A stretch of DNA of 64,000 bases from an uncultured Lachnospiraceae bacterium (GTDB lineage Bacteria > Bacillota > Clostridia > Lachnospirales > Lachnospiraceae). Shown here one piece after another: positions 50,715 to 60,095 of the stretch. The number at the start of each line of letters is the position of its first letter. Positions within the stretch are counted from its first letter, which is position 1. The position numbers and the translations under genes are program-made. Below the pieces are notes generated by a model. That model was not told where the DNA came from, did no database searches, and saw only the letters and a program-made list of their open reading frames with translations. The stretch spans positions 29,234 to 93,233 of the forward strand of contig CAJUDE010000012.1 in NCBI GenBank assembly GCA_910585295.1. Direction: 5' to 3'.

Positions 50715-51170
50715 TTATAGCTGCTTTTTTCCAAATACTGCAACCATCAGGCTTCCAAGAAAGATACACAGGTCAGAAATATTAAATATAACCTGGTTCA
50801 GCTTCTGAAAGGGCGTGCAAAAGCTAAAATAGTCCACCACATACCCTCTTTTCACCCTGTCATAGAAATTGCTTGCGCCCCCTCCTATCGAAAGGCTTAA
50901 GCCCAGCAGCATGCCAGGGTTCCCCTTTTTCCTGGAACATATACACCATAACATAGCCAATGCAAACAGCACTGCGCCGCAAACCCCTTTGACCAGCCCC
51001 GGCCGCTGCTCCATAAAATTGAACGCCGCCCCTGTGTTATGGTATTTTTTCACCACTACCTTATTGCTGCAAATTACCGTTTCCTCTTTCCCATCCCTTT
51101 GCTTCTCTATATGCTCCTTTACCACAAAATCTCCGGCAAACACGGCTGCCGCAACAATTGCGTATTTCAT
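50715..51170 (-). CDS. lspA: Signal peptidase II-like membrane protease
   Basis: A 151-residue membrane protein with about four helices that cleaves lipoprotein signal peptides. Motifs: KKYHNTGAAFNFM, GGGASNFYDRVKRGYVVDYF (catalytic Asp) and FNISDLCIFLG (second Asp). It is shorter at the N-terminus than classical LspA and its loop KEETVICSNKVVVKK is unusual, so it may be a paralogue. It starts 14 bp after the end of the split protease gene on the same strand. Confidence 0.8.
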   Translation of the reverse strand: MKYAIVAAAVFAGDFVVKEHIEKQRDGKEETVICSNKVVVKKYHNTGAAFNFMEQRPGLVKGVCGAVLFALAMLWCICSRKKGNPGMLLGLSLSIGGGASNFYDRVKRGYVVDYFSFCTPFQKLNQVIFNISDLCIFLGSLMVAVFGKKQL

Positions 51171-51184
51171 CTTGTCTCCTTTCG

Positions 51185-52562
51185 TCAGCGGATGCGGAAA
51201 TCCTCAAAAGCTTGGTACAAATTTAGCCTTCCCCAGCCAAAAGCTTTGTCTGGGTAAGTCCTTTTACTGTCCCTTGTGGCGCCCCGAATCAGCACATTTT
51301 TAATTTCTGTATTTGTGATTGCTGTATAATTGCCCCGCACGATGCCCCATTCCAACATTAATGCCACTGCGCCCGCGGTGACCGCCGCGGCAACGCTGGT
51401 CCCATCCTTGGTGGTGAACTGCCCGCGAAGCCCTGCGCCGAATACGCCCACCCCAGGAGCGACCAGGTCCGGCTTCACCAGGCCATTGACCGTAAACCCT
51501 CTGCCAGAACGAAGGTAAATGCTATTATCCCTGACATCATAAGCCCCTACGCCAATTGGGACAATGGCAGTGGAAGGTACGGTCACAGTGGTGTCTGGAT
51601 TGGAACGGACAAAAATCACCTCCCCGGTAGAAAGCTCCTGCACCGGCAGCCACATATGGAAAATGCTCGCAATGTCCGCTTCTGGGAACACCCGGATGGT
51701 CCATAAGCCCTGGGTTGGCTTATCAAAACGCATATATATGAGCTGCGCCCCATTTAAAATCCCTGTTATCCGGTACGCAACGCTTAACTTCGTATCCTCA
51801 AACAGGAAGCGGTATTCCCTCCCGCCTGATAAGATATATTCACTTGGCATCCGTTCCCCGGTTGGGGAGATAATCTCCACCACAAAACGCTGCGGCGCCC
51901 TTGCCCACAACTCTACAGAAAAGCCTTTTACCCCTTCCCCAACGCTGATTTCCACATCCTGGTATGCCTGCCCTTCCTCCAAACGCCCAAAATAATGGTG
52001 CCTTTCATTCCCCTCATTCCCAGCCGCGGCCACTGCCGCCCTGCCATTTCGCAAAGCCATATTGTTTAACATTGTGCTTAAATGGCTGACCCCCGTATGG
52101 CTCCCCATATTAGACCCCAGCCCAAAGCAAATAACCAGGGGCATACGGCGCCTTGCCGCAAGCTGGTCCAGATATGCCAGCCCCGCCATAATGTCGTTTT
52201 CCTGAAACGCCTCCGCGTCCTCTGGGATAAAAAAGAACTCCCTCAAATATTCTTTTGCCGGCTTAAGCTTCACCATGGCAATTTTGGAATACGGGGCTGC
52301 ACCGATAAACCCCTCCTCTGGGACGGCGCTTCCTGCTGCAACGCTCGCCATAAAAGTGCCATGCCCCTGGGGGTCAGTAATTGGCACGGACTCTTTGGGG
52401 TTTGCGGACTGCAGCGCCTGATTGATTTGGGTATCCTGGTACTCGCTCCCATAGAGGAAGCCTGGCGGCGGCGTCCCGCCCCGGTCAGTCTGGTCCCAAA
52501 CTGCCGCAATCCTGGTAGACCCGTCACTGTTTCGGAATACGGGGTTCTCATAATCAATCCCC
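51185..52562 (-). pseudogene. 3' part of split subtilisin-like (Csp-type) protease gene
   Basis: Host fragment reading GIDYENPVFRNSDGSTRIAA from the insert junction, then catalytic His in PQGHGTFMASVAAGS, a long inserted beta domain typical of Csp-type S8 proteases, and catalytic Ser in DGTSVAAAVTAG, ending at 51185. The catalytic Asp is on the other fragment (55633-55941). Translation could begin at GTG 52387 but would lack Asp, so no active protease is made. Csp-type proteases activate the spore cortex hydrolase in germination in clostridia; membership is inferred from sequence character. Confidence 0.85.
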
Positions 52563-52603
52563 TCTGATGTAAAACAAATGCAGCCTTGCTAAATATAACT
52601 CCA

Positions 52604-53887
52604 TTATTCCACGGTATTCCCTTTGCCTTTCCAGCAAATTTCAATCTGCCGCTCCCCATAAACCAGTATTTTATCTATATAGCAATTAAGCATTTCCTTT
52701 GAAAGCTCTGCAAACTGCACGCCTGCGCCTGGGTTTCCAGGGTCGCCCCCGCGTTTTATGCTTTCCTGTATTTTCCCCTGCATCTCAAACAAAACATACT
52801 GTTCTAATAACATTGCATTCACTTTCCCCACACACTGCCCCATTGCATTTGTGTAACGGTTATGGCAGGTAAAATAGGGGTTTAGCCCTGTACGGAACCG
52901 CAAGTTTCTATTACAGCAGCCGCAAACCAGGATCCCGGTAAGGGGATGGGAGGGCATATGCTGGCGCCCCCGTTTCCTTCCACGCATCTTTTGCACTTTG
53001 TAAAATGCTTCCCTGTCAATAATCGGTTTATGGTGGCTGTAACTAATCGCCCATTCTTCCCGGGGGGTTAAATGGTTTTTCCCGCCAACAAAATCTTTTT
53101 TGTATTTATTTTGGGCTATATTGCCAATATACACCTCGTTCCTTAAAATCTGGCATATTGTGCTGCTGCCCCACAAAAACCTCCCGCCTTTTGGCTCCCT
53201 GCTGGTTCTGCCCTTCTCAATCTTAAATTCAATCGGCGTCTTTACCAACGCCTGATTAAACAGCCTTGCAATCTCCACAGAGGTATATCCCTCCAACGTC
53301 AAAGCAAAAATACGCCTGACAATTTCCGCCTCATCCTCTGCAACCAACAGCGCATGCCTGTCTTTTGGATCTTTCTCATACCCAAACGGGCTGTTTGCGC
53401 TTACATACTTCCCCTGCCCCTTTTTTACGGCAAGGGAAGCGCGGACCTTCTGGGATAAATCTTTGCTGTATAAATCATATAGAAGGTTCTTGAAATTAAT
53501 GTCAATATCTGTAACGCGCCCCTGGCAGGCTTCGCTGTCATAGTTATCGTTTACAGAGATAAACCGCACGCCCATAAACGGGAATATCTGTTCTAAATAA
53601 GACCCCAATGCAATATAATCCCTTGCAAACCTTGAAAAATCTTTCACAAGGACACAATCCACTTTTGAGCTTTTTACGCACTCCAGCAGTTGCCGCATGC
53701 CTGGCCGTTCAAAGTTAGTCCCTGTATAGCCGTCGTCGCAAAACTCCAGCAAGTCGTAATTAGAAAAATTTTCTGCGGCAAACTTACGCAAAAGCGCCCT
53801 TTGCGCCGTAATGCTATTGCTCTCACTTTTCCCTTTATGATCCTCTTTTGACAGCCTGAGATAAGCCGCAACCTGATAGTTAGCCAT
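52604..53887 (-). CDS. Serine recombinase B of the twin set
   Basis: About 427 residues. Resolvase domain with AAYLRLSKEDHKGKSESNSI (nucleophile region) and VDCVLVKDFSRFARDYIALG; recombinase domain (ANSPFGYEKDPKDRHALLVA; ILRNEVYIGNIAQNKYKKDF); zinc ribbon (GILVCGCCNRNLRFRTG, YFTCHNRYTNAMGQCVGKVN). No long coiled coil, unlike its partner. ATG 53887 overlaps the stop of recombinase A by 8 bp with GGAGG nearby, so the two are co-translated. It likely acts jointly with A, like CcrA/CcrB pairs of SCC elements. Confidence 0.9.
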   Translation of the reverse strand: MANYQVAAYLRLSKEDHKGKSESNSITAQRALLRKFAAENFSNYDLLEFCDDGYTGTNFERPGMRQLLECVKSSKVDCVLVKDFSRFARDYIALGSYLEQIFPFMGVRFISVNDNYDSEACQGRVTDIDINFKNLLYDLYSKDLSQKVRASLAVKKGQGKYVSANSPFGYEKDPKDRHALLVAEDEAEIVRRIFALTLEGYTSVEIARLFNQALVKTPIEFKIEKGRTSREPKGGRFLWGSSTICQILRNEVYIGNIAQNKYKKDFVGGKNHLTPREEWAISYSHHKPIIDREAFYKVQKMRGRKRGRQHMPSHPLTGILVCGCCNRNLRFRTGLNPYFTCHNRYTNAMGQCVGKVNAMLLEQYVLFEMQGKIQESIKRGGDPGNPGAGVQFAELSKEMLNCYIDKILVYGERQIEICWKGKGNTVE

Positions 53888-55556
53888 TTGGAAGAGCCTC
53901 CCCCCCTGCAAAAGAGGCGCTGTCTTTATGGAACGCAAATACCACCTTCACCCGGTGGCTGGGATATACCTCAATCCTTTGTACCAATGCCTGTATCAGC
54001 TCCGGGGGCAGCCCATCCGCCCCATTTTGCCCTTCCAAAATTTGCAGTAAATCTTTTTGCGGGGCTTTCCCTTCGCCAACCGCCCTCAGTTTCCCTTCTA
54101 TATCCGCCCGTTTCGCCTGGTTGGAAATAATTTTTCTGTTATGCTCCCCCTTTATCCGCTGAAACGTATCTGCATCTATGCCGCCCATCCGGTATTTCAT
54201 ATACTGCTCGCTTCCAGCCTTTGCAATAGTTTCTAGTTCCTTGTCCAGCTCAAGCAGCCCTTCCTCCCATTTTTCCTTTGCTTTTTCCAATTCCTGGGAT
54301 TGAAGCTCTGTAATGCCCTTGGGCTGTACCTCGCATACTATGGTTTCCATCCTGGCTGCTTCTTTTACAATATTTCCAAGGGCGTGTAATGTTATGCTCT
54401 TTGCCATGCATTTATTTGCATCAATGCGGGAAGCATTGGGGCAATGATAGCTGTATGCCCGCACCCTGCCTTTACAACGCAGCTCTTTTACTGCCGTTAT
54501 CCGTTTCATTTTGCATCCGCAGTCCCCGCAATAGAGGATATCCGCAAAAATATCTGGTTCCAGCGGGACTCTTTTGGAATACCCTTTCTGGTTGCAATAA
54601 ACGGCTAACTCCTCAAACCTTGCCGCAGCTTTAAAAAACAGCCCCTCGCTGATGATCGCTTCATGGGTATGCCCATTCACTGACCAGCCGAAAGCCTCCA
54701 TGCCATGCCTGCCATTGCCCCCGCATGATTTTCCCTGGACAAGGCATCCCATGTATACAGGGTTTGTTAAAACCATTTTCACCGTCCCCCGCGGCCACTG
54801 TTCCAGGCTGCCGCCTTCCTGGCAATAGGGCTGCCCTGTCTTGTGGTATTCTGCAGGCCTGACAATTTTATGGTGGTAGAGCCATAGGGCAATTTCTTTC
54901 ATATTGCTGCCGGAAATAAATAAATCAAATATTTTTTTCACGATATCTGCCGCCGGATAGTCTGGAAAAAGGCGTTTCTTATCCCCAACCCATTTTGCCC
55001 TGTAACCGTAGGGCGGCACGCCGCCCGTATAGCTGCCCTGCTCCCACTTTGCCTTCTTGCTGGACCTGACTTTGGCCCCAATGTCCCTGGCATACATTTC
55101 ATTTACCAAGTTCTTTAGGTTTACCCCAAACGCCTCATCCTTCCCAGACGCCGAAAGGCTGTCAAACTTGTCTGTTACAGCTACAAAGCGCACGCCCAAA
55201 AAGGGAAATATTTTCTCAATATAATTGCCTGCCTCAATGTGGTTCCTGCCAAACCTCGACAAATCCTTGACAACTATACAGTCAATTTTTCGCGTCCTCA
55301 CATCGCGCATCATCTGTTCAAAACCTTCCCTTTCAAAATTAGTCCCGGTCCTGCCCAAATCTGTATAGCTGCCATATAACTCCATATCCGCTTGCTGCCT
55401 GATAAATTGCCCTGCAATTTCTATCTGTGTCTCAATCGACTCATTTTTCCTTTCATCTGAATCCACGGAAAGCCTTGCGTAAATGCCCGCAGAATATATT
55501 TTTTTTGGCGTGCTGTTTTCTGCTGTGCCAACACGCCCTTTCTTAGCCCTTGCCAT
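53880..55556 (-). CDS. Serine recombinase A of the twin set
   Basis: About 558 residues. Resolvase domain (IYSAGIYARLSVDSDERKNE; DCIVVKDLSRFGRNHIEAGN), recombinase domain (YTGGVPPYGYRAKWVGDKKR; MVLTNPVYMGCLVQGKSCGG), zinc ribbon (ILYCGDCGCKMKRITAVKEL; YHCPNASRIDANKCMAKSI) and a coiled coil (about 430-500). ATG 55556 is taken as start, only 77 bp inside the insert; the open frame extends back across the junction into the protease. With so little room for a promoter, transcription may come from the interrupted protease gene. Confidence 0.9.
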   Translation of the reverse strand: MARAKKGRVGTAENSTPKKIYSAGIYARLSVDSDERKNESIETQIEIAGQFIRQQADMELYGSYTDLGRTGTNFEREGFEQMMRDVRTRKIDCIVVKDLSRFGRNHIEAGNYIEKIFPFLGVRFVAVTDKFDSLSASGKDEAFGVNLKNLVNEMYARDIGAKVRSSKKAKWEQGSYTGGVPPYGYRAKWVGDKKRLFPDYPAADIVKKIFDLFISGSNMKEIALWLYHHKIVRPAEYHKTGQPYCQEGGSLEQWPRGTVKMVLTNPVYMGCLVQGKSCGGNGRHGMEAFGWSVNGHTHEAIISEGLFFKAAARFEELAVYCNQKGYSKRVPLEPDIFADILYCGDCGCKMKRITAVKELRCKGRVRAYSYHCPNASRIDANKCMAKSITLHALGNIVKEAARMETIVCEVQPKGITELQSQELEKAKEKWEEGLLELDKELETIAKAGSEQYMKYRMGGIDADTFQRIKGEHNRKIISNQAKRADIEGKLRAVGEGKAPQKDLLQILEGQNGADGLPPELIQALVQRIEVYPSHRVKVVFAFHKDSASFAGGEALPNG

Positions 55557-55632
55557 TCCTGCCACCCTGCCCTTCCCTGCTTGCTGCTGTTTTACCCTGA
55601 ATGCGGCAGCATGGCAATCGAATAACACGTTC

Positions 55633-55941
55633 CCCGGTATCAAGAAACCCAATCAAAACGCCCTGTCCCTTCAAGGACAGGGCTGGCTGGTTCTGAATCT
55701 TCAATATCCCGCTTGCCTCCAAAGCGCTCTCATCCATTAAGGTGAAACATTTTGGAATCGAGATATATTCGTAATTCTGGATATCCAAAGGCAGGTTCTC
55801 TATCCTGGGCAGATATGCAATGTCAAACGTCTCATTTACCCTCTGTATGCATTCCCCGCCTGAATGGCTTCTTTCCCGCAACGTATATTCCATAATAAAA
55901 TCATAATAATCATTTGAGTATACGGCTTCTTCACAATCCAT
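55633..55941 (-). pseudogene. 5' part of split subtilisin-like (Csp-type) protease gene
   Basis: From ATG 55941 the fragment encodes the N-terminal prodomain-like region (EAVYSNDYYDFIMEYTLRER; SIPKCFTLMDESALEASGIL) and QGVLIGFLDTG with the catalytic Asp, then runs into the insert as ERVIRLPCC and stops at 55543. With the 3' fragment it would make a complete S8 protease of about 560 residues. Upstream DNA is intact. The ribosome site is weak (AAAAGAGCAG). Confidence 0.85.
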
Positions 55942-56008
55942 AAACTGCTCTTTTCTTTTTTTTCATATTATGTAAGAAGCCAAAAAATTATTCAAACCTA
56001 AGGGCTGC

Positions 56009-57556
56009 TTATGCCCCTGCTGCCTTCACCTTCTCCTCCAGGGACAGGCATCCCCTCATGCTTATGGCAGGCCCCCCTTTCTTCTCTATATAATCCTTGG
56101 TAATTGTAACCATCCCTATATTGTCATCCTTCGGGATCTCATACATAATATCCAGCATAAATTCCTCGATAATGGCACGCAGCGCCCTTGCGCCCACATC
56201 CTTCTTCTTTGCTTTCCCTGCAATGGCGCGCAATGCCCCTTCCTCAAATTCCAGCTTCACCTCATCCATGGCAAGCAGCTTTTTGTACTGTTTCACAATG
56301 GCATTCTTTGGCTCCGTCAAAATCTGCACCAGCATCTCTTCTGACAGGGCGTCCAGCGCAAAAACCACTGGAAGGCGGCCTAAAAATTCTGGTATCATGC
56401 CATATTTGCGAATATCCTCCACCTCAACCCGGTGCAGGAGGTTTTCCTCTTTGTCGTATTTATCTTTCAAATCCGCATGGAACCCCATGGCGGACTTTTT
56501 GTTCAGGCGTTCCTTAATAATCTCCTCAAGGTCCGGGAACGCGCCGCCGCAAATAAACAGGATATCCCTGGTATTTACTGTAGCAAGCGGGACCATGGCA
56601 TTTTTGCTGTTCGCCCCAACTGGAACCTCAATTTCCGCCCCTTCTAGCAGCTTTAACATCCCCTGCTGCACGCTCTCGCCGCTCACATCCCTTTGGTTCG
56701 TGTTCCTTTTCTTGGCAATTTTGTCTATCTCATCAATAAAGATAATGCCATGTTCTGCTTTTTCCACATCATTGCCCGCCGCAGCCAGCAGCTTGGAAAC
56801 AACGCTCTCTATGTCATCCCCAATATACCCAGCCTCCGTCAGGGAAGTAGCGTCCGCAACGGCAAGCGGCACATCCAAAAGCTTTGCCAGCATCCTTACC
56901 ATATAAGTCTTGCCGCTTCCAGTAGGGCCTAACATAAGCATATTGGACTTCTCAATCTCCACGCCGTCCTGATTGTTGCACCCCACCCGTTTATAATGGT
57001 TGTACACCGCAACCGACATCACTTTCTTAGCATGCTCCTGCCCCACTACATACTCATCTAAGCTTGCCTTAATCTTATGGGGCGCTGGGATAGACTTAAT
57101 GTCCAGCGCAGGCTTTTCCTTCTTTTCCTCTTTCGGCTTCTTCTTTTTAATTTTCTGGGTTTTAGGTATCATATTCATGCCCATATTCTGCAAATCAGAC
57201 AAATTAATCATGCTAATATTTGGCATATTCCCAAAGCTTCCCATATCGCCGATTGGGAACCCTACATGGTTCATGCTGTCAAACGTTTTCTGCATACAAT
57301 CAGGGCAAATACATATTTCATTAGGGATTTTAATCATTTTCCCTGCCTTGCTCTCTGGCCGGTGGCAAATATAGCAGATATCCTCATATTCGCTTTCCCC
57401 GCTCCCCTGCCCGTCAAAGCTGCCGCCAGGGCTGTTGCCTTCTGCGCCTGTCCCTTTTGCGCCTTCCTCTGTATGCCCCTGCCCTGCATCGCCTGGCTCT
57501 GTATCCGAGACCACTTCCCGAAAGTCTGTATCATCAAATTTTTCTGTATCCTTCAT
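56009..57556 (-). CDS. ClpX-like AAA+ unfoldase, long paralogue
   Basis: A 515-residue ClpX relative. N-terminal ~50-residue acidic/Gly extension, then zinc finger (CYICHRPES...CICPDCMQKTFDSM), a Lys/Glu/Pro linker, and the AAA+ core: Walker A GPTGSGKTYMVRMLAKLLDV, pore loop GYIGDD, Walker B GIIFIDEIDKIAKK, sensor CGGAFPDLEEIIKERL, and C-terminal GMIPEFLGRLPVVFALD. The RKH pore loop of classical ClpX is replaced by a segment GANSKNAMVP, and the ClpP-docking IGF is MGF. ATG 57556 with GAGGAG upstream. No clpP is adjacent, so it is probably a specialised paralogue. Confidence 0.85.
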   Translation of the reverse strand: MKDTEKFDDTDFREVVSDTEPGDAGQGHTEEGAKGTGAEGNSPGGSFDGQGSGESEYEDICYICHRPESKAGKMIKIPNEICICPDCMQKTFDSMNHVGFPIGDMGSFGNMPNISMINLSDLQNMGMNMIPKTQKIKKKKPKEEKKEKPALDIKSIPAPHKIKASLDEYVVGQEHAKKVMSVAVYNHYKRVGCNNQDGVEIEKSNMLMLGPTGSGKTYMVRMLAKLLDVPLAVADATSLTEAGYIGDDIESVVSKLLAAAGNDVEKAEHGIIFIDEIDKIAKKRNTNQRDVSGESVQQGMLKLLEGAEIEVPVGANSKNAMVPLATVNTRDILFICGGAFPDLEEIIKERLNKKSAMGFHADLKDKYDKEENLLHRVEVEDIRKYGMIPEFLGRLPVVFALDALSEEMLVQILTEPKNAIVKQYKKLLAMDEVKLEFEEGALRAIAGKAKKKDVGARALRAIIEEFMLDIMYEIPKDDNIGMVTITKDYIEKKGGPAISMRGCLSLEEKVKAAGA

Positions 57557-57660
57557 TTTCAAATCTCCTCTTTCTTTTCGGAATCTACAATCCGAAACAT
57601 GACTTTATTATAAGCCAGAGTTTCCAATAGCACAACCGTTTTTAAATGCTTTCTAAAAAT

Positions 57661-58683
57661 TTAATAATCATAAAAAAAATTAAATCCACAAAACCTCTGG
57701 GTGATTGGGTCATAATACACCCCAAGCGTCTGCTCCCCCTGCATCAGCAAAAGTATCTTATCTTCCAATTCCACAATCTGGTAGGAATAGCCTGGCTCCC
57801 CGTCCTTTTCCAAAACTGCCTGTTTTGAAGAGTCGCCTTCTTTATCCTTCGCCTCATTTGTATAATAATATCCATATGCCTCCAATACCTCTGACACTTC
57901 CTCTGGGACTGATAATGTTTTTGAGGGGCTTTTTGACAGGATATTCTCCAGCCAATGGAGGCTTTCCAAATAAGTATTGATTTGCTCCCCATTCAGGTTA
58001 ACCACAGTAGCGGCGTCTTGGTTTCGCAAAAATACCATATAATTAAAATATTTTTCCAGTTCTTCCTCTGAACTTTCCAAAACCTGAACCAGCTTCTCCG
58101 TCCCTTGTTTCCATGCATCCCGGTCACGCTCCTGCCCTTCTGGGCATTCGGCGCAATGAAAGCTTATAATATTCCATTCACTGCAGGCGACGCGCACCTG
58201 GTACTGCTTGCCTCCCAATTCCAGCATTTCCTGATAAAAATAAATCCAGGAAATTGGGGCGTCCTCCACCATAACCATATTGCCCATAAAGCTTTTTTGG
58301 TTCCTCTGGCACCAGTCCCATACTTCTCTTGGCTCTGTCTCGGTTGCCCAGCCAACCAGGCGGCACAAATACCACTCCTGCGATTCTTTCAGCGACTCTT
58401 CCGACCCATTATCCCATATAGCAAATGTTTCCTGGAATCTGGGATAAGCCCCTAAGACCTTTTCCTCTCCTTCCTGTGGAAAGTAATTCCAAGGGAACAC
58501 CTCAATGCCGTCTTCAATTTTCCCGTAAAAAATATTGGAGCTTGCCCCTTCATAGGAGGCTTCTTCCAATGTCCTCTCTTTTTCCAGAACCTTCTTCCCG
58601 CTTTCTACAATTACCAGGTATCCAGCCCCCAAAATAATACCAGCGCAGAAAAGAGTCAGAAGGATGGACTTTAGCCTATGCAT
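57661..58683 (-). CDS. Membrane-anchored protein of a three-gene two-component operon
   Basis: A 340-residue protein with one N-terminal helix (SILLTLFCAGIILGAGYLVI) and an outer domain of ~310 residues without recognised motifs (YLCRLVGWATETEPREVWDW; NYMVFLRNQDAATVVNLNGE; LLLMQGEQTLGVYYDPITQR). ATG 58683 overlaps the kinase stop by 8 bp, so it is translated with the sensor kinase. It may modulate the kinase at the membrane surface, but no function is known. Confidence 0.7.
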   Translation of the reverse strand: MHRLKSILLTLFCAGIILGAGYLVIVESGKKVLEKERTLEEASYEGASSNIFYGKIEDGIEVFPWNYFPQEGEEKVLGAYPRFQETFAIWDNGSEESLKESQEWYLCRLVGWATETEPREVWDWCQRNQKSFMGNMVMVEDAPISWIYFYQEMLELGGKQYQVRVACSEWNIISFHCAECPEGQERDRDAWKQGTEKLVQVLESSEEELEKYFNYMVFLRNQDAATVVNLNGEQINTYLESLHWLENILSKSPSKTLSVPEEVSEVLEAYGYYYTNEAKDKEGDSSKQAVLEKDGEPGYSYQIVELEDKILLLMQGEQTLGVYYDPITQRFCGFNFFYDY

Positions 58684-60091
58684 GCGCAACCCCCCCTTTC
58701 ATGCGAATTAACACCTGGGTCCCTTCCCCTAACTGGCTTTGGAACTCTATGCTCCCCTGATGGAGGGACACAATCTCTTTGCACAGAGCCAGCCCCAGCC
58801 CAGCGCCGCCGTTCGCCCTGCTCCTTGCTTTATCCACCATATAAAATGCCTGGGTGATATGCTCAACCTCTTCCTGGGGAATGCCTACCCCTTCGTCGGA
58901 CACCGTAATGCAGAACTGCTCCCCTTCAAAATAGCCCTTTACCTGGATTTTCCCCCCTTCCCTGGAAGCTTTCACCGCATTATCCACTAGATTATATAAC
59001 AGCGACTTAAACAGCTCCCTGTCCACACAGATATTCCCTGGCTCCGACTCGCAGGCCAGAACCATATTCTTGCTGCTTGCCACTACCTTTAGGGAAGTCC
59101 CAATCTCCTGGAACAGCCCATGCATATCCTCCTGCTGCCAGTCCAGGTTCGTCTCCCCTACCGTAATTAATTCCATCAGCTTCCCGGAAAGGGTCCGCAT
59201 CCGGGTAGCCTCGGATTTGATAATCCCGGCATATTCAATCCGGCTGTCTTCCGTAATGTCCTTTTGTATCTGCAAAAGGTCTGAAAACCCTAGGATCGAC
59301 GTAAGGGGCGTCTTCATTTCATGGGAAAGGTTGTCAATAAAACGCTTCCTGTCCTCGGCCACATGCTCCAGGGCAAGCACATTTGTCTCCACCGCCTGCG
59401 CCATGCAGTTCATATTATGGGCAAGCTCAGAAAGCTCATCATTCCCCCGTTCCGGGATGCGTTCCTGATAGTTCCCCTGGGCAATAGACCTGGTCCCCTC
59501 ATTGATTTTTTTAAGGGGATGCAGCAGCATTTTCACCACAACCAATAAAATCAAGGCTATCACGACAGCGCATGCCATACTGATTACCTGGATTTGCCAC
59601 AACATATTTTCATGTATTTCCATCACATCGGAAATATTGCTCTCTGTCACAACATAATAATTTTTCCCCTCCATGCTCTCTAAAGAGGCTGTATACAATT
59701 GATGCCCATCCACCTGCATATGGCTTTTGCCAGTTTCCCGCACCGCCTCCAAAAGCCCTGCTGGCACATACATCTCCCGGTTGCTGTAGATTTGCTCATT
59801 CTTGACATTGCAGAACATAATGCCGTTGCCTTCCGTATTTTTGCCAAAGGTCCTTTCCATAAATTTCTTTAATGTTTTCTCTTCCAGCACAATGGCATTT
59901 TCCTTTAACCGCTCTGTGACCATCATGCTCTTAAAACTTGTAACCAAAAATTCATGCTCACTGTACACGCTTTGTTTTTTCTGGTTCAATGCAAAAGAAA
60001 AACTGTTTTTTAATAGCAAAATACTGGTCATGCTTACTGCCAGCATCACCAGTATCAAAGTATACAAGAAAATTTTCTGCCACAATTTCAT
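58676..60091 (-). CDS. Sensor histidine kinase
   Basis: A 471-residue kinase: TM1 about 8-28, ~135-residue outer sensor, TM2 about 166-190, HAMP (LHPLKKINEGTRSIAQGNYQ), His box FIDNLSHEMKTPLTSILGFS with His about 257, N box LLYNLVDNAVKA, G1 VSDEGVGIPQEEV, G2 NGGAGLGLALCKEI. Its ribosome site AAGGAG lies inside the end of the response-regulator gene, 4 nt apart. Signal unknown. Confidence 0.93.
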   Translation of the reverse strand: MKLWQKIFLYTLILVMLAVSMTSILLLKNSFSFALNQKKQSVYSEHEFLVTSFKSMMVTERLKENAIVLEEKTLKKFMERTFGKNTEGNGIMFCNVKNEQIYSNREMYVPAGLLEAVRETGKSHMQVDGHQLYTASLESMEGKNYYVVTESNISDVMEIHENMLWQIQVISMACAVVIALILLVVVKMLLHPLKKINEGTRSIAQGNYQERIPERGNDELSELAHNMNCMAQAVETNVLALEHVAEDRKRFIDNLSHEMKTPLTSILGFSDLLQIQKDITEDSRIEYAGIIKSEATRMRTLSGKLMELITVGETNLDWQQEDMHGLFQEIGTSLKVVASSKNMVLACESEPGNICVDRELFKSLLYNLVDNAVKASREGGKIQVKGYFEGEQFCITVSDEGVGIPQEEVEHITQAFYMVDKARSRANGGAGLGLALCKEIVSLHQGSIEFQSQLGEGTQVLIRMKGGVAHA

Positions 60092-60095
60092 ACAA

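Larger units (their letters stand above)
52559..55635. mobile_element. 3.1-kb insert with two serine recombinases, splitting the S8 protease gene
   Basis: Both ends lie at CCCC on the plus strand (52559-52562 and 55632-55635), and the protease is divided between GFLDTG and IDYENP. Between them are only the two overlapping recombinase genes and about 40 and 80 bp of flank. Frame repair needs ACC GGG ATT, that is, one G run of three, consistent with crossover at a GG dinucleotide. It is a minimal element: no cargo. Confidence 0.8.

Noticed and set aside
51185..55941. Protease split as an assembly artefact
   Set aside because: The intervening DNA encodes two complete, overlapping serine recombinases and both junctions fall at a short G run, which fits site-specific insertion.
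56097..56906. 269-residue frame on the plus strand opposite the ClpX-like gene
   Set aside because: Ser-rich, no family features, no ribosome site; a shadow of the AAA+ gene.
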